The notes under the pieces are model-generated. The model had not been told where the DNA came from and searched no databases. It worked only from the letters and a program-made list of their open reading frames with translations. A DNA stretch of 64,000 bases from Streptomyces sp. AC550_RSS872 (GTDB taxonomy: Bacteria; Actinomycetota; Actinomycetes; Streptomycetales; Streptomycetaceae): the NCBI RefSeq assembly GCF_019049285.1, contig NZ_JAGMUL010000092.1:62001-126000 (forward strand), read 5' to 3'. A program made the translations under genes and the position numbers. Positions 43,375 to 51,763 of this stretch are shown here, piece by piece (the stretch's first letter is position 1; each line of letters starts with the position of its first letter).

Positions 43375-44794
43375 GGAGTCTCAATGATGGTGTCAAGCCG
43401 ACTGGGTGGCTGACGGGGTGGGCGTGAAGTGCCTCTTGTCGCGGAGCATGGCCCAAAGGACGTCCACTCGACGGCGTGCGAGGGCGAGCAGGGCCTGGGT
43501 GTGGATCAGTCCTTCGGCGCGTTTCTTGAGGTAGTAGTCCCGGGAGGGGCCCGGGCGCATCATGGCGGTTTGGGCGGCCATGTAGAAGACGTGTCGCAGG
43601 CGGCGGTGGTAGCGCTTGGGGCGGTGGTGGTTGCCGGTTCGGCGGCCGGAGTCGCGTGACACCGGTGCTAGTCCCGCGTGGGCGGCCAGGCGGCCGGCGT
43701 CTGCGTAGCTGGACAGGTCTCCGACGATGGCGAGGAGCTCGGCCCCGAGGATGGGTCCCATGCCAGGCAGAGATTCGATGACTTCGGCGCGCTCGTCAAG
43801 GCGGAATGCTTCGCGGATCTCCCGGTCGGTGTCTTTGATCCATTCGTCGAGCATGAGGAGCTGGTGGGCGAGGTCGCACACGAGTTTGGCGGCTCGCTTT
43901 CGCCCGATAGAGCTGTCACCTGGGATCGGGCTGCTTCGAGCGCGCGGGCGGCGACCTCATCTGCACTGCGGACCGCACGTCCTGCCAGCCAGTCCGCGAG
44001 CTGCTTGACGCCGACTCGCTGCACGGCGGCCGGGGTCTGGTATTCGGTCAGCATAACGACCGGTCCCTTGGCAGCTGAGTAGTCGAAGGCCCGCTCCAGA
44101 GCGGGGCAGATGCCTACCAGGGCATCGCGCAGGCGGTTGATCAGCCGCACCTGGTCGGCGATCAAATCGGCTCGATGCGTGGTGAGCAACTGGAGACCAG
44201 CCACGGTCTCGTTCGGCAAGTTCAGCGGCGTGAAGTCCCGGCGCATACGCGCGGTGTCGGCGATGACCAGGGCGTCCTTGGCGTCGGTCTTCCCTTCGCC
44301 GCGGTAGGCGCCGGACATTCGGTTGACCGTTCGTCCAGGCACGTACACCACGCTCTGACCGTTGGCGATTAACAGTGCAAGCAGCAACGTTGAGGCCCGG
44401 CCGGAGATATCGACCGCCCATCGCACCTCGTTGGCCATCTCGCACGCTGCGACGATCAGTTCCAGGATCTCGTCTTCACCGTTGACGACCTTCCTCGAAA
44501 GCACCTTCTCTCCGGTGGCGTTGACCCCGACAGCCCAGTGATGGGCCTTGCCAGCGTCGATGCCGACCCAGATCTGCTCATGACGCTCCGTCACCGTCAT
44601 CGCTCCTTTCCCCCAGGAAGCAGCACCCTCAGAGTCCGGGAACGCTCCGCCGCCGAGCCCTTAACCAGCGATGACCGCAGTTCTCAATCAGCGGCCGGAG
44701 CATCCCGGAGGACCGGGCAGCCACTCACTCGGAGCCATCAACGGCAGGTCACCATCAGCTACACCCAGTCCTCCCGGACCACCACCATTCTTAA
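43375..44794 (-). mobile_element. IS110-family element nested in an IS5-type element
   Basis: To the left (43352-43374) the sequence matches copy A up to CCTGGTCGAG; to the right (44796 onward) it resumes with GGGTCACC..CTCATCGTCACCCGC. The intervening segment holds an IS110 transposase on the minus strand. So an IS110 inserted into a second copy (B) of the IS5-type element. Confidence 0.75.
43393..44600 (-). pseudogene. IS110 transposase (second type), frameshifted
   Basis: Start MTVTERHEQIWVGIDAGKAH at 44600; DEDD domain with VRWAVDISGRASTLLLALLI and YRGEGKTDAKDALVIADTAR. At about 43895 the frame breaks after ALSGE; the rest (CDLAHQLLMLDEWIKDTDRE, ESLPGMGPILGAELLAIVGD and RRTGNHHRPKRYHRRLRHVF) is in another frame that ends at 43393. 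Only about 40-50 percent similar in motif spelling to the 14395 element, so a distinct IS110 member. Confidence 0.82.
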
Positions 44795-44795
44795 G

Positions 44796-45348
44796 GGGTC
44801 ACCATGCTCATCGTCACCCGCGAGGGTACCGCCGCTGCAAGCTCCCGCCGCACCAGCGTGCTCTGGTCGCTCTGGTGTACCTGCATCAGAACGTCACTCT
44901 CGCGCAGCTTGCGGCCGGCTTCGGTATCTCGACCGGCATCGCCCACGCCTACACGGCCGCAGTAATCGGCCTGCTCGCCGCCCGCGCGCCCGGCCTGCTG
45001 CGCGCGCTGCGCGAAGCCGACCCCGACTACGTCCTGTTGGACGGCACCCTTGCCGAGTGCGACCGGGTCGGCGACAGCCGCGCCGACTACTCCCACAAGC
45101 ACCGCCGACGCGGAGTGAACGTGCAGGTGGTGACCGACCCGGCGGGGCGGCTGCTGTGGATCTCGCCGACGCTGCCCGGCCGCGCACACGATCTCACTGC
45201 GGCCCGCACCCACCAGATCATCCGGATCTGCGAACGCCAGGGCGTCCCGTCCTCGCCAACCGCGCCTACATCCAGTACCCCCCCCCGGCACCTCATCGAC
45301 GGATGCCTCGCCGGGACCGGACTATCCCTCACGCCAACGACTTCATGA
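44796..45348 (+). pseudogene. IS5-type (DDE_Tnp_4) transposase, copy B 3' part
   Basis: RCKLPPHQRALVALVYLHQN, VTLAQLAAGFGISTGIAHAY, YVLLDGTLAECDRVGDSRAD and LLWISPTLPGRAHDLTAART give the HTH and the first two catalytic regions. Frame disturbances occur near 44825 and 45245, and the final part (NRAYIQ-like) ends about 45300. It was split from its 5' end at 43352 by the IS110 insertion. Confidence 0.8.
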
Positions 45349-45360
45349 GTTCAAGCTCAG

Positions 45361-46289
45361 TAGAGGGCGTCTGAAAAGCCTGTCAGCGGGCAAGTTGCCT
45401 GGTAGCGGGGCGGTGGCGCACTTTCGGGGGCTGGGGTGTGCGGGCTGCGTACCCGTTACTCGACGGATCTGTCCGATCCGGAGTGGGAGATCCTCCGTCC
45501 GTTGGTTCCGGCGGTCAAGTCCGGTGGGCGACCGGCGAAACACACGCGGCGGGAGATCCTCGACGCGTTGGCGTACTGGCTGCGGGCCGGCTGTGCCTGG
45601 AGACTGCTGCCGCATGACCTGCCGCCGTGGCAGACGGTCTACTACTACTGGCGGCGATGGCAACAAGAAGGCGTGTGGGAACGGATGCTGACGGCGCTGC
45701 GCGAACGCGAGCGGGTGCAGCTCGGCCGTGATCCCACGCCCAGTGCGGCCATCGTGGACAGCCAGAGCGTTCGGGCCAGTGAGCGTGGCGGCCTGCACGG
45801 GTAAGGTCAACGTATCAAGCGCCACCTGCTCGTCGACACCCGCGGCACCGTCCTGCTGGCCTGCGTGAGCCCGGCGAGCGTCGGCGATCGCGACGGCGCC
45901 GTGGTGCTGTTCTCCCGGGCTGCCGATGCCTTCCCGCGCCTTCGGCACGTGTGGGCGGACCAGGGCTACCGGGGCGCCGACTTCCACACCTGGGCCCGGG
46001 AAGCCACCGGCCTCACCGTGGAGGTCGTGCAGCGCCGCGACGGTGGATTCCGCTCGACCTGGGCTCGGGTGGGGGAACCGCCTCCAGCAGTGCCCCTCTT
46101 CGCGGTGGTCCCGCGGCGCTGGGTGGTAGAGCGGACGTTCGCCTGGCTGGGACGGTGCCGCCGCCTGTCGAAGGACTACGAGTACCTTCGCGTCTGCTCG
46201 GAGAATGCCATCTACCTCGCCATGGTCATGCTCCTCGTGCGGCGCCTCGCAAGATCAGCCCGCTGACGGGCTTTTCAGACGCCCTCTAG
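45361..46289 (+). mobile_element. IS5-family element with intact terminal repeats
   Basis: The two ends are inverted copies, AGAGGGCGTCTGAAAAGCC at the left (from 45362) and its complement ending at 46287, extending through TGTCAGCGGGC with one mismatch (about 29 bp). The element inserted in, or just after, the IS5-type copy B remnant. It is complete in length but its transposase gene is broken. Confidence 0.82.
45436..46266 (+). pseudogene. IS5-family transposase, small internal deletion
   Basis: First part: YSTDLSDPEWEILRPLVPAV, RREILDALAYWLRAGCAWRL, PPWQTVYYYWRRWQQEGVWE, AAIVDSQSVRASERGGLHG with the first catalytic Asp. A stop at 45802 replaces the expected YDGGKKVNG; after it, IKRHLLVDTRGTVLLACVSP, RHVWADQGYRGADFHTWARE (second Asp) and RRWVVERTFAWLGRCRRLSK (Glu) continue to 46266. 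About a dozen bases are lost at the junction. Confidence 0.85.
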
Positions 46290-46392
46290 CCGAGTTGGTG
46301 AACAACCGCGTGCCTACCCTGCGGCTTCGTCACGGACCTCGCCGGGACCTCGACGCCGTCGTCGCCGGTCTCCGCACCGACGGCGGCTACGC

Positions 46393-46659
46393 TCAGCAGA
46401 CAAAGTCCGAGCTGTTGGCCCAGAAGGTTAGATGCGACCATGTCTGAGCTCCGATGATGCCGTCGACCGTGATATCGGCGCATCCCTGAAATCTGCGTGT
46501 TGCAGCATCAGTGACCGGGCCGAAAACCCCATCCTGGACGAGGTCTTTGCCCGTCATTGAATTGTTCAGGTAGCACTGCGCCTGTTTCACCGCTACTCCT
46601 GACGAGCCACGCTTGACTGATGGACGGGACTTGGTATGGTTGCAAACTTGACTGGCCAT
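46393..46659 (-). CDS. PG_binding_1-type small protein
   Basis: 88 residues from the ATG at 46659, with a good ribosome site (GAGGAGG, 6 nt spacing), unlike its LysM neighbours. VKRGSSGVAVKQAQCYLNNS and DGVFGPVTDAATRRFQGCAD and GIIGAQTWSHLTFW match the peptidoglycan-binding three-helix domain. No signal peptide; Cys residues at 6, 29, 56 and 88 could form disulfides only outside the cell. It lies 60 bp downstream of the LysM gene, probably one operon. Confidence 0.8.
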   Translation of the reverse strand: MASQVCNHTKSRPSVKRGSSGVAVKQAQCYLNNSMTGKDLVQDGVFGPVTDAATRRFQGCADITVDGIIGAQTWSHLTFWANSSDFVC

Positions 46660-46719
46660 AGAGAGCCTCCTCTACATACTGTCCTCAAGTGCTTGGACTA
46701 GTGCTTCGAAGCCGGGAAC

Positions 46720-47157
46720 TCAGTACGATGAGTTACCCTCATCCGGATAGGGGACCCGGAGCTTAGCCCAGGACTTTGATCCCGGCCAGCCGTCCGCGTC
46801 CGCGCCCCGGTACCCGAGTTTCCGCTGCCACATGGCATAGGAGTCGCGGTGCTGCGTCGTCCACTGAGACGGTGGACCGCCCTGACCGTACGCGGAACAC
46901 CCCTCTTCGACGAGGCGGATTGCCATCATCGTGATGATTGGGCTATTCGGTTGACTCTTGAACCACTCCGAACCTGGGAATGGAATGTAGCCAGATTCAT
47001 CTTTCGCGACGATCAGCCGTTGCCCGACGAAGATTTTGTCCGGGTCGGGGATGTTGTTCCACGCTTGAAGCTGTTCGACCGTGGTCCCGAAGCGGTTAGC
47101 AAGGTCCCACAGCGTGTCGCCCGTTCTGACGGTGTGGAAGGTGTCTTCTCCGTTCAT
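46720..47157 (-). CDS. LysM + peptidoglycan-binding domain protein, no signal peptide
   Basis: 145 residues from an ATG at 47157. The LysM domain (about 6-52) contains TVRTGDTLWDLANRFGTTVE and DKIFVGQRLIV. The C-terminal domain (about 57-138) contains FPGSEWFKSQPNSPIITMMA, HRDSYAMWQRKLGYRGADAD and GWPGSKSWAKLRVP, also found in the 42740 protein. No hydrophobic N-terminal segment exists, so export by Sec or Tat is not evident; it may be released by lysis or carried by a phage-like particle. No ribosome site; the -10 hexamer ends 6 nt upstream. Confidence 0.85.
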   Translation of the reverse strand: MNGEDTFHTVRTGDTLWDLANRFGTTVEQLQAWNNIPDPDKIFVGQRLIVAKDESGYIPFPGSEWFKSQPNSPIITMMAIRLVEEGCSAYGQGGPPSQWTTQHRDSYAMWQRKLGYRGADADGWPGSKSWAKLRVPYPDEGNSSY

Positions 47158-47195
47158 ATTTGTATGCTAAGCGCCTCGGTTGGTCCTCGCATGTT
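47158..47195 (-). promoter_or_regulatory. Promoter of LysM gene, leaderless architecture
   Basis: TAGCAT (47164-47169, minus strand) is followed by exactly 6 nt and the start ATG, and TGCGAGG lies about 17 nt further upstream. The same block, TGCGAGG...GAGGCGC(C/T)TAG(A/C)AT, precedes the 48244 gene. Transcription would start at or one base from the ATG. Confidence 0.55.
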
Positions 47196-47986
47196 CGCCC
47201 GGGTTGCTGTGGTGAGGTCATTCGGACAGCGGGTGCCGGTGGACTGTTCCGGAGAACATCGCACTACAGAAGCCCCGGAATTGGGCTGGGCTTGCGGTGG
47301 TCCTCACAGGAGATTCGGCGATCACCGTCGCTGCTGTCTGGGGCGTTGCTCGTGCAGATGACGCTCAGTCTGTTGCCATCCGTACCCGTTCATTTACTGC
47401 CGTCAGCACAATGACAACAGCGTACTTCGGTATCAGGGCCGTCAGCCACACCGCTCAGTCCAGGGCCTCGCGGCCGCCGACAGCACCGGATGTAACGCCC
47501 TGGCAGATTGGCTAACGCCGGTTGTACGTATCTCACTTGGTCACCAACGCGCCCGACATGATGCGGGCCGGTTGCCTGGCAGGCCTTGCGATTCGGATCA
47601 GTCGCGATCACCGGATCCCACGCGACAAGAACCCGCGCGCGCAGCTCACGCGCGAACGGGCTCCCATGCAACTCCCCCACCGGCGCTATCTGACTGTTCG
47701 CCTATTCCATGTTCAACAGCTTTGGTAACGCACCATGCGAGACGGTGCCGCGCTAGTACTGCACGCTGGACGAGGCGACGCGACGGCATGCAGCACAAGG
47801 GAGGGCTGCACGGCAAGGAGACGATGAGGGTGACGCCGGCCTGGTCGGCGCCCCCTCCTGACGCGCCACGGGCCAATCCTGGTGTCGTAAGGTCATGAAG
47901 TCACGAAAGAGCGGCCGGAAAGCGCCAACCTGACGGCTCGGAGTCCCCAGCCACCTGCCGAAGCGCAACCCGCAAGTAAGCTGGCG
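47196..47986. other. About 790 bp without recognisable gene; partial duplication
   Basis: The stretch next to the 47157 gene resembles that next to the 48244 gene in places (for example the GGGCTGGGCT..GGTCCTCACA motif at 47284 and 48424), so the block was duplicated. Several frames are open but none has a ribosome site plus a recognisable motif. Confidence 0.45.
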
Positions 47987-48036
47987 GAGTTAGGGCGGCC
48001 GGATGACGCAGTAGCGTCATCCGGCCGCCCTAACTC
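47987..48036 (-). terminator. Perfect 23-bp hairpin terminator after LysM-only gene
   Basis: Arms 47987-48009 and 48014-48036 are exact complements with a 4-nt loop AGTA. It lies 22 nt after the stop (48059) of the LysM-only gene. Perfect pairing over 23 bp is exceptional even for Streptomyces terminators. Confidence 0.8.
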
Positions 48037-48058
48037 CCATCGGCACTACACTGCCCGG

Positions 48059-48244
48059 TCAGCCCGCGGACTCTGCTTCTGATTCCGCCTTCGATACAAG
48101 CAGCCGTTGCCCGATCTTGATTTTGTTCGGGTCGCGAATCTTGTTCCATGCTTGAAGCTGTTCGACTGTGGTCCCGAACCGGTTAGCAAGGTCCCACAGC
48201 GTGTCGCCCGTTCTGACGGTGTGGAAGGTGTCTTCTCCGTTCAT
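48059..48244 (-). CDS. LysM-only micro-protein, no signal peptide
   Basis: 61 residues from the ATG at 48244. VRTGDTLWDLANRFGTTVEQ, LQAWNKIRDPNKIKIGQRLL is one complete LysM repeat, followed by an acidic tail SKAESEAESAG. The first ~36 codons are nearly identical at DNA level to the 47157 gene, indicating a recent duplication. No ribosome site; TAGAAT lies exactly 6 nt before the ATG. A strong terminator follows, so it is a monocistronic unit. LysM binds N-acetylglucosamine polymers. Confidence 0.8.
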   Translation of the reverse strand: MNGEDTFHTVRTGDTLWDLANRFGTTVEQLQAWNKIRDPNKIKIGQRLLVSKAESEAESAG

Positions 48245-48275
48245 ATTTCCATTCTAGGCGCCTCAACCTAACCTC
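48245..48275 (-). promoter_or_regulatory. Promoter of LysM-only gene, leaderless architecture
   Basis: TAGAAT (48251-48256, minus strand), then 6 nt, then ATG. Upstream TGCGAGG and GAGGCGC are shared with the 47157 promoter. Confidence 0.6.
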
Positions 48276-48289
48276 GCATATTCGCGCGG

Positions 48290-49769
48290 GTGGAAGTAGT
48301 GGGGCCACCCGGAGGGGCGGAACGTAAGGGTGTTCATGCTGTATCATTTGCGTTCGACAAATTGGAGGAGCGGTGCAGAGCTTGGAGACCCAGAGGATCC
48401 CGTAGTGCAGAAGATCTGACGTGGGCTGGGCTCTTGGCGGTCCTCACACGCGGTACTGCAATCACCATCGGAGGTGGGGACCTTCGGCTTCCGCCGCCGT
48501 GTACACCTCGTCGACCAACGCTGCGAATCGCACCGAACGGCGATCTCCCAGGGCTGATGCGTACCTTCGCCACGGATCGGCATACGCATGCCAATGCCTC
48601 CGCGCTGCTTCCCCTGGGAAGTGGTCTGTGAGGAGTACCCGCAAAAGGCAATCGAGACCACTGCATCACTCGTGACACTTGTTGCGCAGCCAGTAGGCAT
48701 GCGAGTTGTCGCAGAACGTGGCAAAGCCTGTGCCGAGCGCCGTGCCGGCGACCGCTGACCGCGCAAGGGGAAGAAGAGATGGGCCAGCGCACAGGGACTT
48801 CGCCGCCGACCTATTCCTTAGAATGCAAAGAACACGACCAGGTTCCCCCAGTCCAATGCCGCTGCAACTCGATCGTTATGGGTTGATCTCGTATCTCCTG
48901 AGGACCGTCCACGCGCCAGGAGCCCGGTAATGGATTTGTCCGGTCTGGCGGACAACCATGGTTTCCTCGACCGACCTTGGCCATGGACCCGTCGTCCGGT
49001 GCCTCCGCCGCTCACGCTACGGCAGCAGCGGCTCCAGGCGATCCCGAAGCGGCTCTTCGCAGTTGACGGTGCCAGCGCGGGCTGGCACATCGGTCCCCGG
49101 GGGTAGATGTCGAGCTGTAGCGGGTCTGAAACACGTCGGGGTCGTTCAACAACTCGCGTTGCGTCGGCCTGCGGGCATCGAAAATGGCAGCCCCGCCGGT
49201 ATTTCGGGACGGCCCGAGGAGTTTTAACTAGAAGAGGCTGCTGTTGGCCGCTGCGAACGCGTTGGTCTTGGGGGTCTGTGATAGCGCGCGCTCGAAGTTG
49301 TGGGCGAACGAGGGGCGTGACAGGGCTGTCAGGGATGCGAGTTGCGGGAGACAACACACCTGCGGTGTGGCTCTTCGTGCATCGCCTGGAGCGCCGGACA
49401 CCAGGGCCCGTCACCGACCCAGGTCCCGCATCACGTCCCCACTCGCAACTATCAATCGGCAATCTCGCCCACAAGGAATCGGCACGGCGCCGCGACCTCG
49501 GCCCGCCAACTACCGCTCGTGGTCACAGCAGTCGGGCGCAGGCCAAGGGCCGGGACCTGCCACCCGGCGCGAAGCCTCTACCCAAACCCGGCGCGAAGGC
49601 GGGTGTCCGGTCCGCGGTGTCCCGCGCAGCCGGCTGTAGTCATCTGCGGGGTCGTGCTCCTGCCGCGTCGGATCGGCTGTATTGCCGATCCGACGCAAGG
49701 AACGGCGACTGGCCCTGTCCGAAGGACTGCCCGGGCCCGCAGGATCAGGAGCAGGTGAGGGCCAAGCGC
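48290..49769. other. 1.5 kb with no confident gene
   Basis: Many overlapping short frames, none with a recognisable domain. On the minus strand near 48672-48790 a stretch ends GTGFATFCDNSHAYWLRNKC, which resembles the end of a small secreted Cys protein, but no start codon is found. I treat the whole stretch as degenerate or intergenic. Confidence 0.5.
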
Positions 49770-51707
49770 CTACGGCAGATTTCGGGTCGTACTCGCGACG
49801 AGGCGGCCGACCTCGAAACCCTCCAGGTGGGCGGTGTGTGCTGAGGCGGCGCCAGGGACCAGCAGGTCGGCCTGGCCGCCGATGAGGTCGACGGAGGCGC
49901 GGGGGCGCTGGTCGAGGTAGACATCGACGCGATCGACGTTCTCCGCGGTGAGCTTCAGACGGAGCGCGCCGTCGGCGGCGGCCGCCTCCGTGATCGTCAC
50001 GGCGTGCGGAGTCAGACCCTGCAGGAGGCGGCCCGCGTGGTCCAGGAGATCGGTGTTGCCCTCCAGCAGGTCGCGGCGTGTCATGCGGTGCAGCTCGTCG
50101 GGGACGACTCCCAGGTCCTCCACCGGCGTGCCCGAGTTCGGGCCGACCCGCAGCGTGCGGCGTATCGACACCCGCATCCCGGCACCCTTCGGCAGGGCCG
50201 TGTAGGGCGTGCCCGGGTCGTCCGCCAGGAACTCGGTCAACCGGTCGTGCTGCCAGACGTTGGCGCCGCCGGCGCCCGTGTTCTCGTCGGTGCCGAGCAC
50301 GGGGCCGATGTCGTGGTCCTGGAAGCCCGCCGCGAAGATGTCCGTGGCCGAGTAGCACCGGGCGTTGGTGATGAGTACGACGGGCCCGAAGTACTGCTGT
50401 CCGATGGCGTTGGCGCCGTTCTCGGGGCTGATCGGGAAGGCGCCGGAGTAGACCGAGCCGGTCTCGACGGCCTGTTCCATGGACGGCACCCAGGGGCCCA
50501 GATCCAGTCCCGGAGTGCCCTGGAGCCGCCGGCAGATCCGCAGGTTGAGCGGGGTGTTGACGAACTGTGCCGGTTCGGGGTTGATCCGGCGCGGCGTCAG
50601 TGTCTGCAGGGTGAACTCGGCGGCGTGGATGTGCCCTCCGCCGTTGTCCCGGACGTCCACGATGAGACCGCCCTGGGGCAGTTGCCGGATGAGCCGTACG
50701 AACTCGGCGACGAACCTGCCGGGGCTGTTGACGTGGAACGTGAAGATGCGGATGTGGCCGAACGTTCCGGAGGGCGTGGTGACGGCCCGGGCCCGGAAGA
50801 CCGTGGGCATGGTGGTGGCGATCTCGCCCGCCCCCAGGTCCGGTAGGGGTTCGTCCGCCTCGGCGGCCCGCTCCTGGGCGACGACCAGGGGCGCGAACAG
50901 CAGCACCTTGGCCCGTTGGGTCTCATCGCCGTCGAGGTCCAGGCCTTGGAACACGGCCGTGTCCCGGTCGGCGGAGACGAACGAGGGCAAGTTCTCCACG
51001 ATCTGCCAGCTCTGCCGGAGTTCCCGGGCCGTTCCGGCGAGGTCGATGTAGCTGACCGTCACCCACTCCTCCAGCGGCGGGAGATGGATGACGAGCGGCC
51101 GCACGGTCAGCGACTGCACACCCCGGCTGCGCCGGGCCGCCGTGTTGCTACCGGCGAACCGGGCCGCGTTGAGGTCGACGGCGTCCTGGATGGGGATGCC
51201 GCTCCAGTGGGTGATCTCGACGCCCGGCTCGAATCCCGGCGCCGAGAAGCCGCTCACCACATGGGTGACCAGGAACCGGGTACGGTCCTGTTCCGTGCAG
51301 GACTCGATCAGGAAGGGCAGGAAGGCGATCTTGTCCCTGAAGGGGTCGGGCAGCAGGTAGTTGGTGTGCAGGTCCCGCACCGAGTGGAAGATCTCCGACA
51401 TCTCCGCGTGGAACAGCCACTCCCTCGGCATGGTCTGCGGTGTCTGCCGCTCCATGCGCCGGCGCAGCAGCCGCAGCCGCTGGACCGGGTTGACGGCGTG
51501 CATCGCGGTCTTCAGCGGCAGATGGACGTAGTTCTGTTCCAGCAGGACCAGGGCCTGCTCGGCAAGGAGTCGGCGGTCCTCCAGGGACAACTGGCCGGCG
51601 CCGTGCAGGAAGGCGGGCACGGAGGCCGCGCCGAGCAGGTGGTCACGTACCGGCTCCGCCGCGTTCTGGAGGAACTCGGGTGCGTTCTCATGAACCGGTT
51701 GGGTCAT
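49770..51707 (-). CDS. S41-family (tail-specific protease-like) peptidase, cytoplasmic
   Basis: 645 residues from the ATG at 51707 (MTQPVHENAPEFLQNAAEPV). An N-terminal helical region holds the S41 mark SVRDLHTNYLLPDPF (about 109-123). The catalytic fold has GGLIVDVRDNGGGHIHAAEF (about 347-365) and ITNARCYSATDIFAAGFQDH with probable nucleophile Ser453, then GTDENTGAGGANVW. A C-terminal beta domain (about 560-645) ends the protein. No signal peptide or lipobox is seen, unusual for S41 proteases, which act mainly in the envelope. It is 56 bp downstream of the protease-nuclease fusion gene on the same strand. Confidence 0.85.
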   Translation of the reverse strand: MTQPVHENAPEFLQNAAEPVRDHLLGAASVPAFLHGAGQLSLEDRRLLAEQALVLLEQNYVHLPLKTAMHAVNPVQRLRLLRRRMERQTPQTMPREWLFHAEMSEIFHSVRDLHTNYLLPDPFRDKIAFLPFLIESCTEQDRTRFLVTHVVSGFSAPGFEPGVEITHWSGIPIQDAVDLNAARFAGSNTAARRSRGVQSLTVRPLVIHLPPLEEWVTVSYIDLAGTARELRQSWQIVENLPSFVSADRDTAVFQGLDLDGDETQRAKVLLFAPLVVAQERAAEADEPLPDLGAGEIATTMPTVFRARAVTTPSGTFGHIRIFTFHVNSPGRFVAEFVRLIRQLPQGGLIVDVRDNGGGHIHAAEFTLQTLTPRRINPEPAQFVNTPLNLRICRRLQGTPGLDLGPWVPSMEQAVETGSVYSGAFPISPENGANAIGQQYFGPVVLITNARCYSATDIFAAGFQDHDIGPVLGTDENTGAGGANVWQHDRLTEFLADDPGTPYTALPKGAGMRVSIRRTLRVGPNSGTPVEDLGVVPDELHRMTRRDLLEGNTDLLDHAGRLLQGLTPHAVTITEAAAADGALRLKLTAENVDRVDVYLDQRPRASVDLIGGQADLLVPGAASAHTAHLEGFEVGRLVASTTRNLP

Positions 51708-51763
51708 GGTGATGCACCAAGCCTTCGTAATGTGCGAATCTGGGTCTTGGATGGGGGGGCGGT

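Noticed and set aside
46290..46440. Possible coding tail AELVNNRVPTLRLRHGPRRD downstream of the IS5 element
   Set aside because: Too short, no start, and no clear continuation on the other side of the IS.
48462..48644. 60-codon minus-strand frame starting at TTG (RVLLTDHFPGEAARRHW)
   Set aside because: TTG start, no ribosome site, and no recognised homologue; overlaps other equally open frames.
48672..48790. Possible small secreted Cys peptide on the minus strand ending FATFCDNSHAYWLRNKC
   Set aside because: The ending looks protein-like but no ATG, GTG or TTG with a ribosome site precedes it in frame, so it is at best a remnant.
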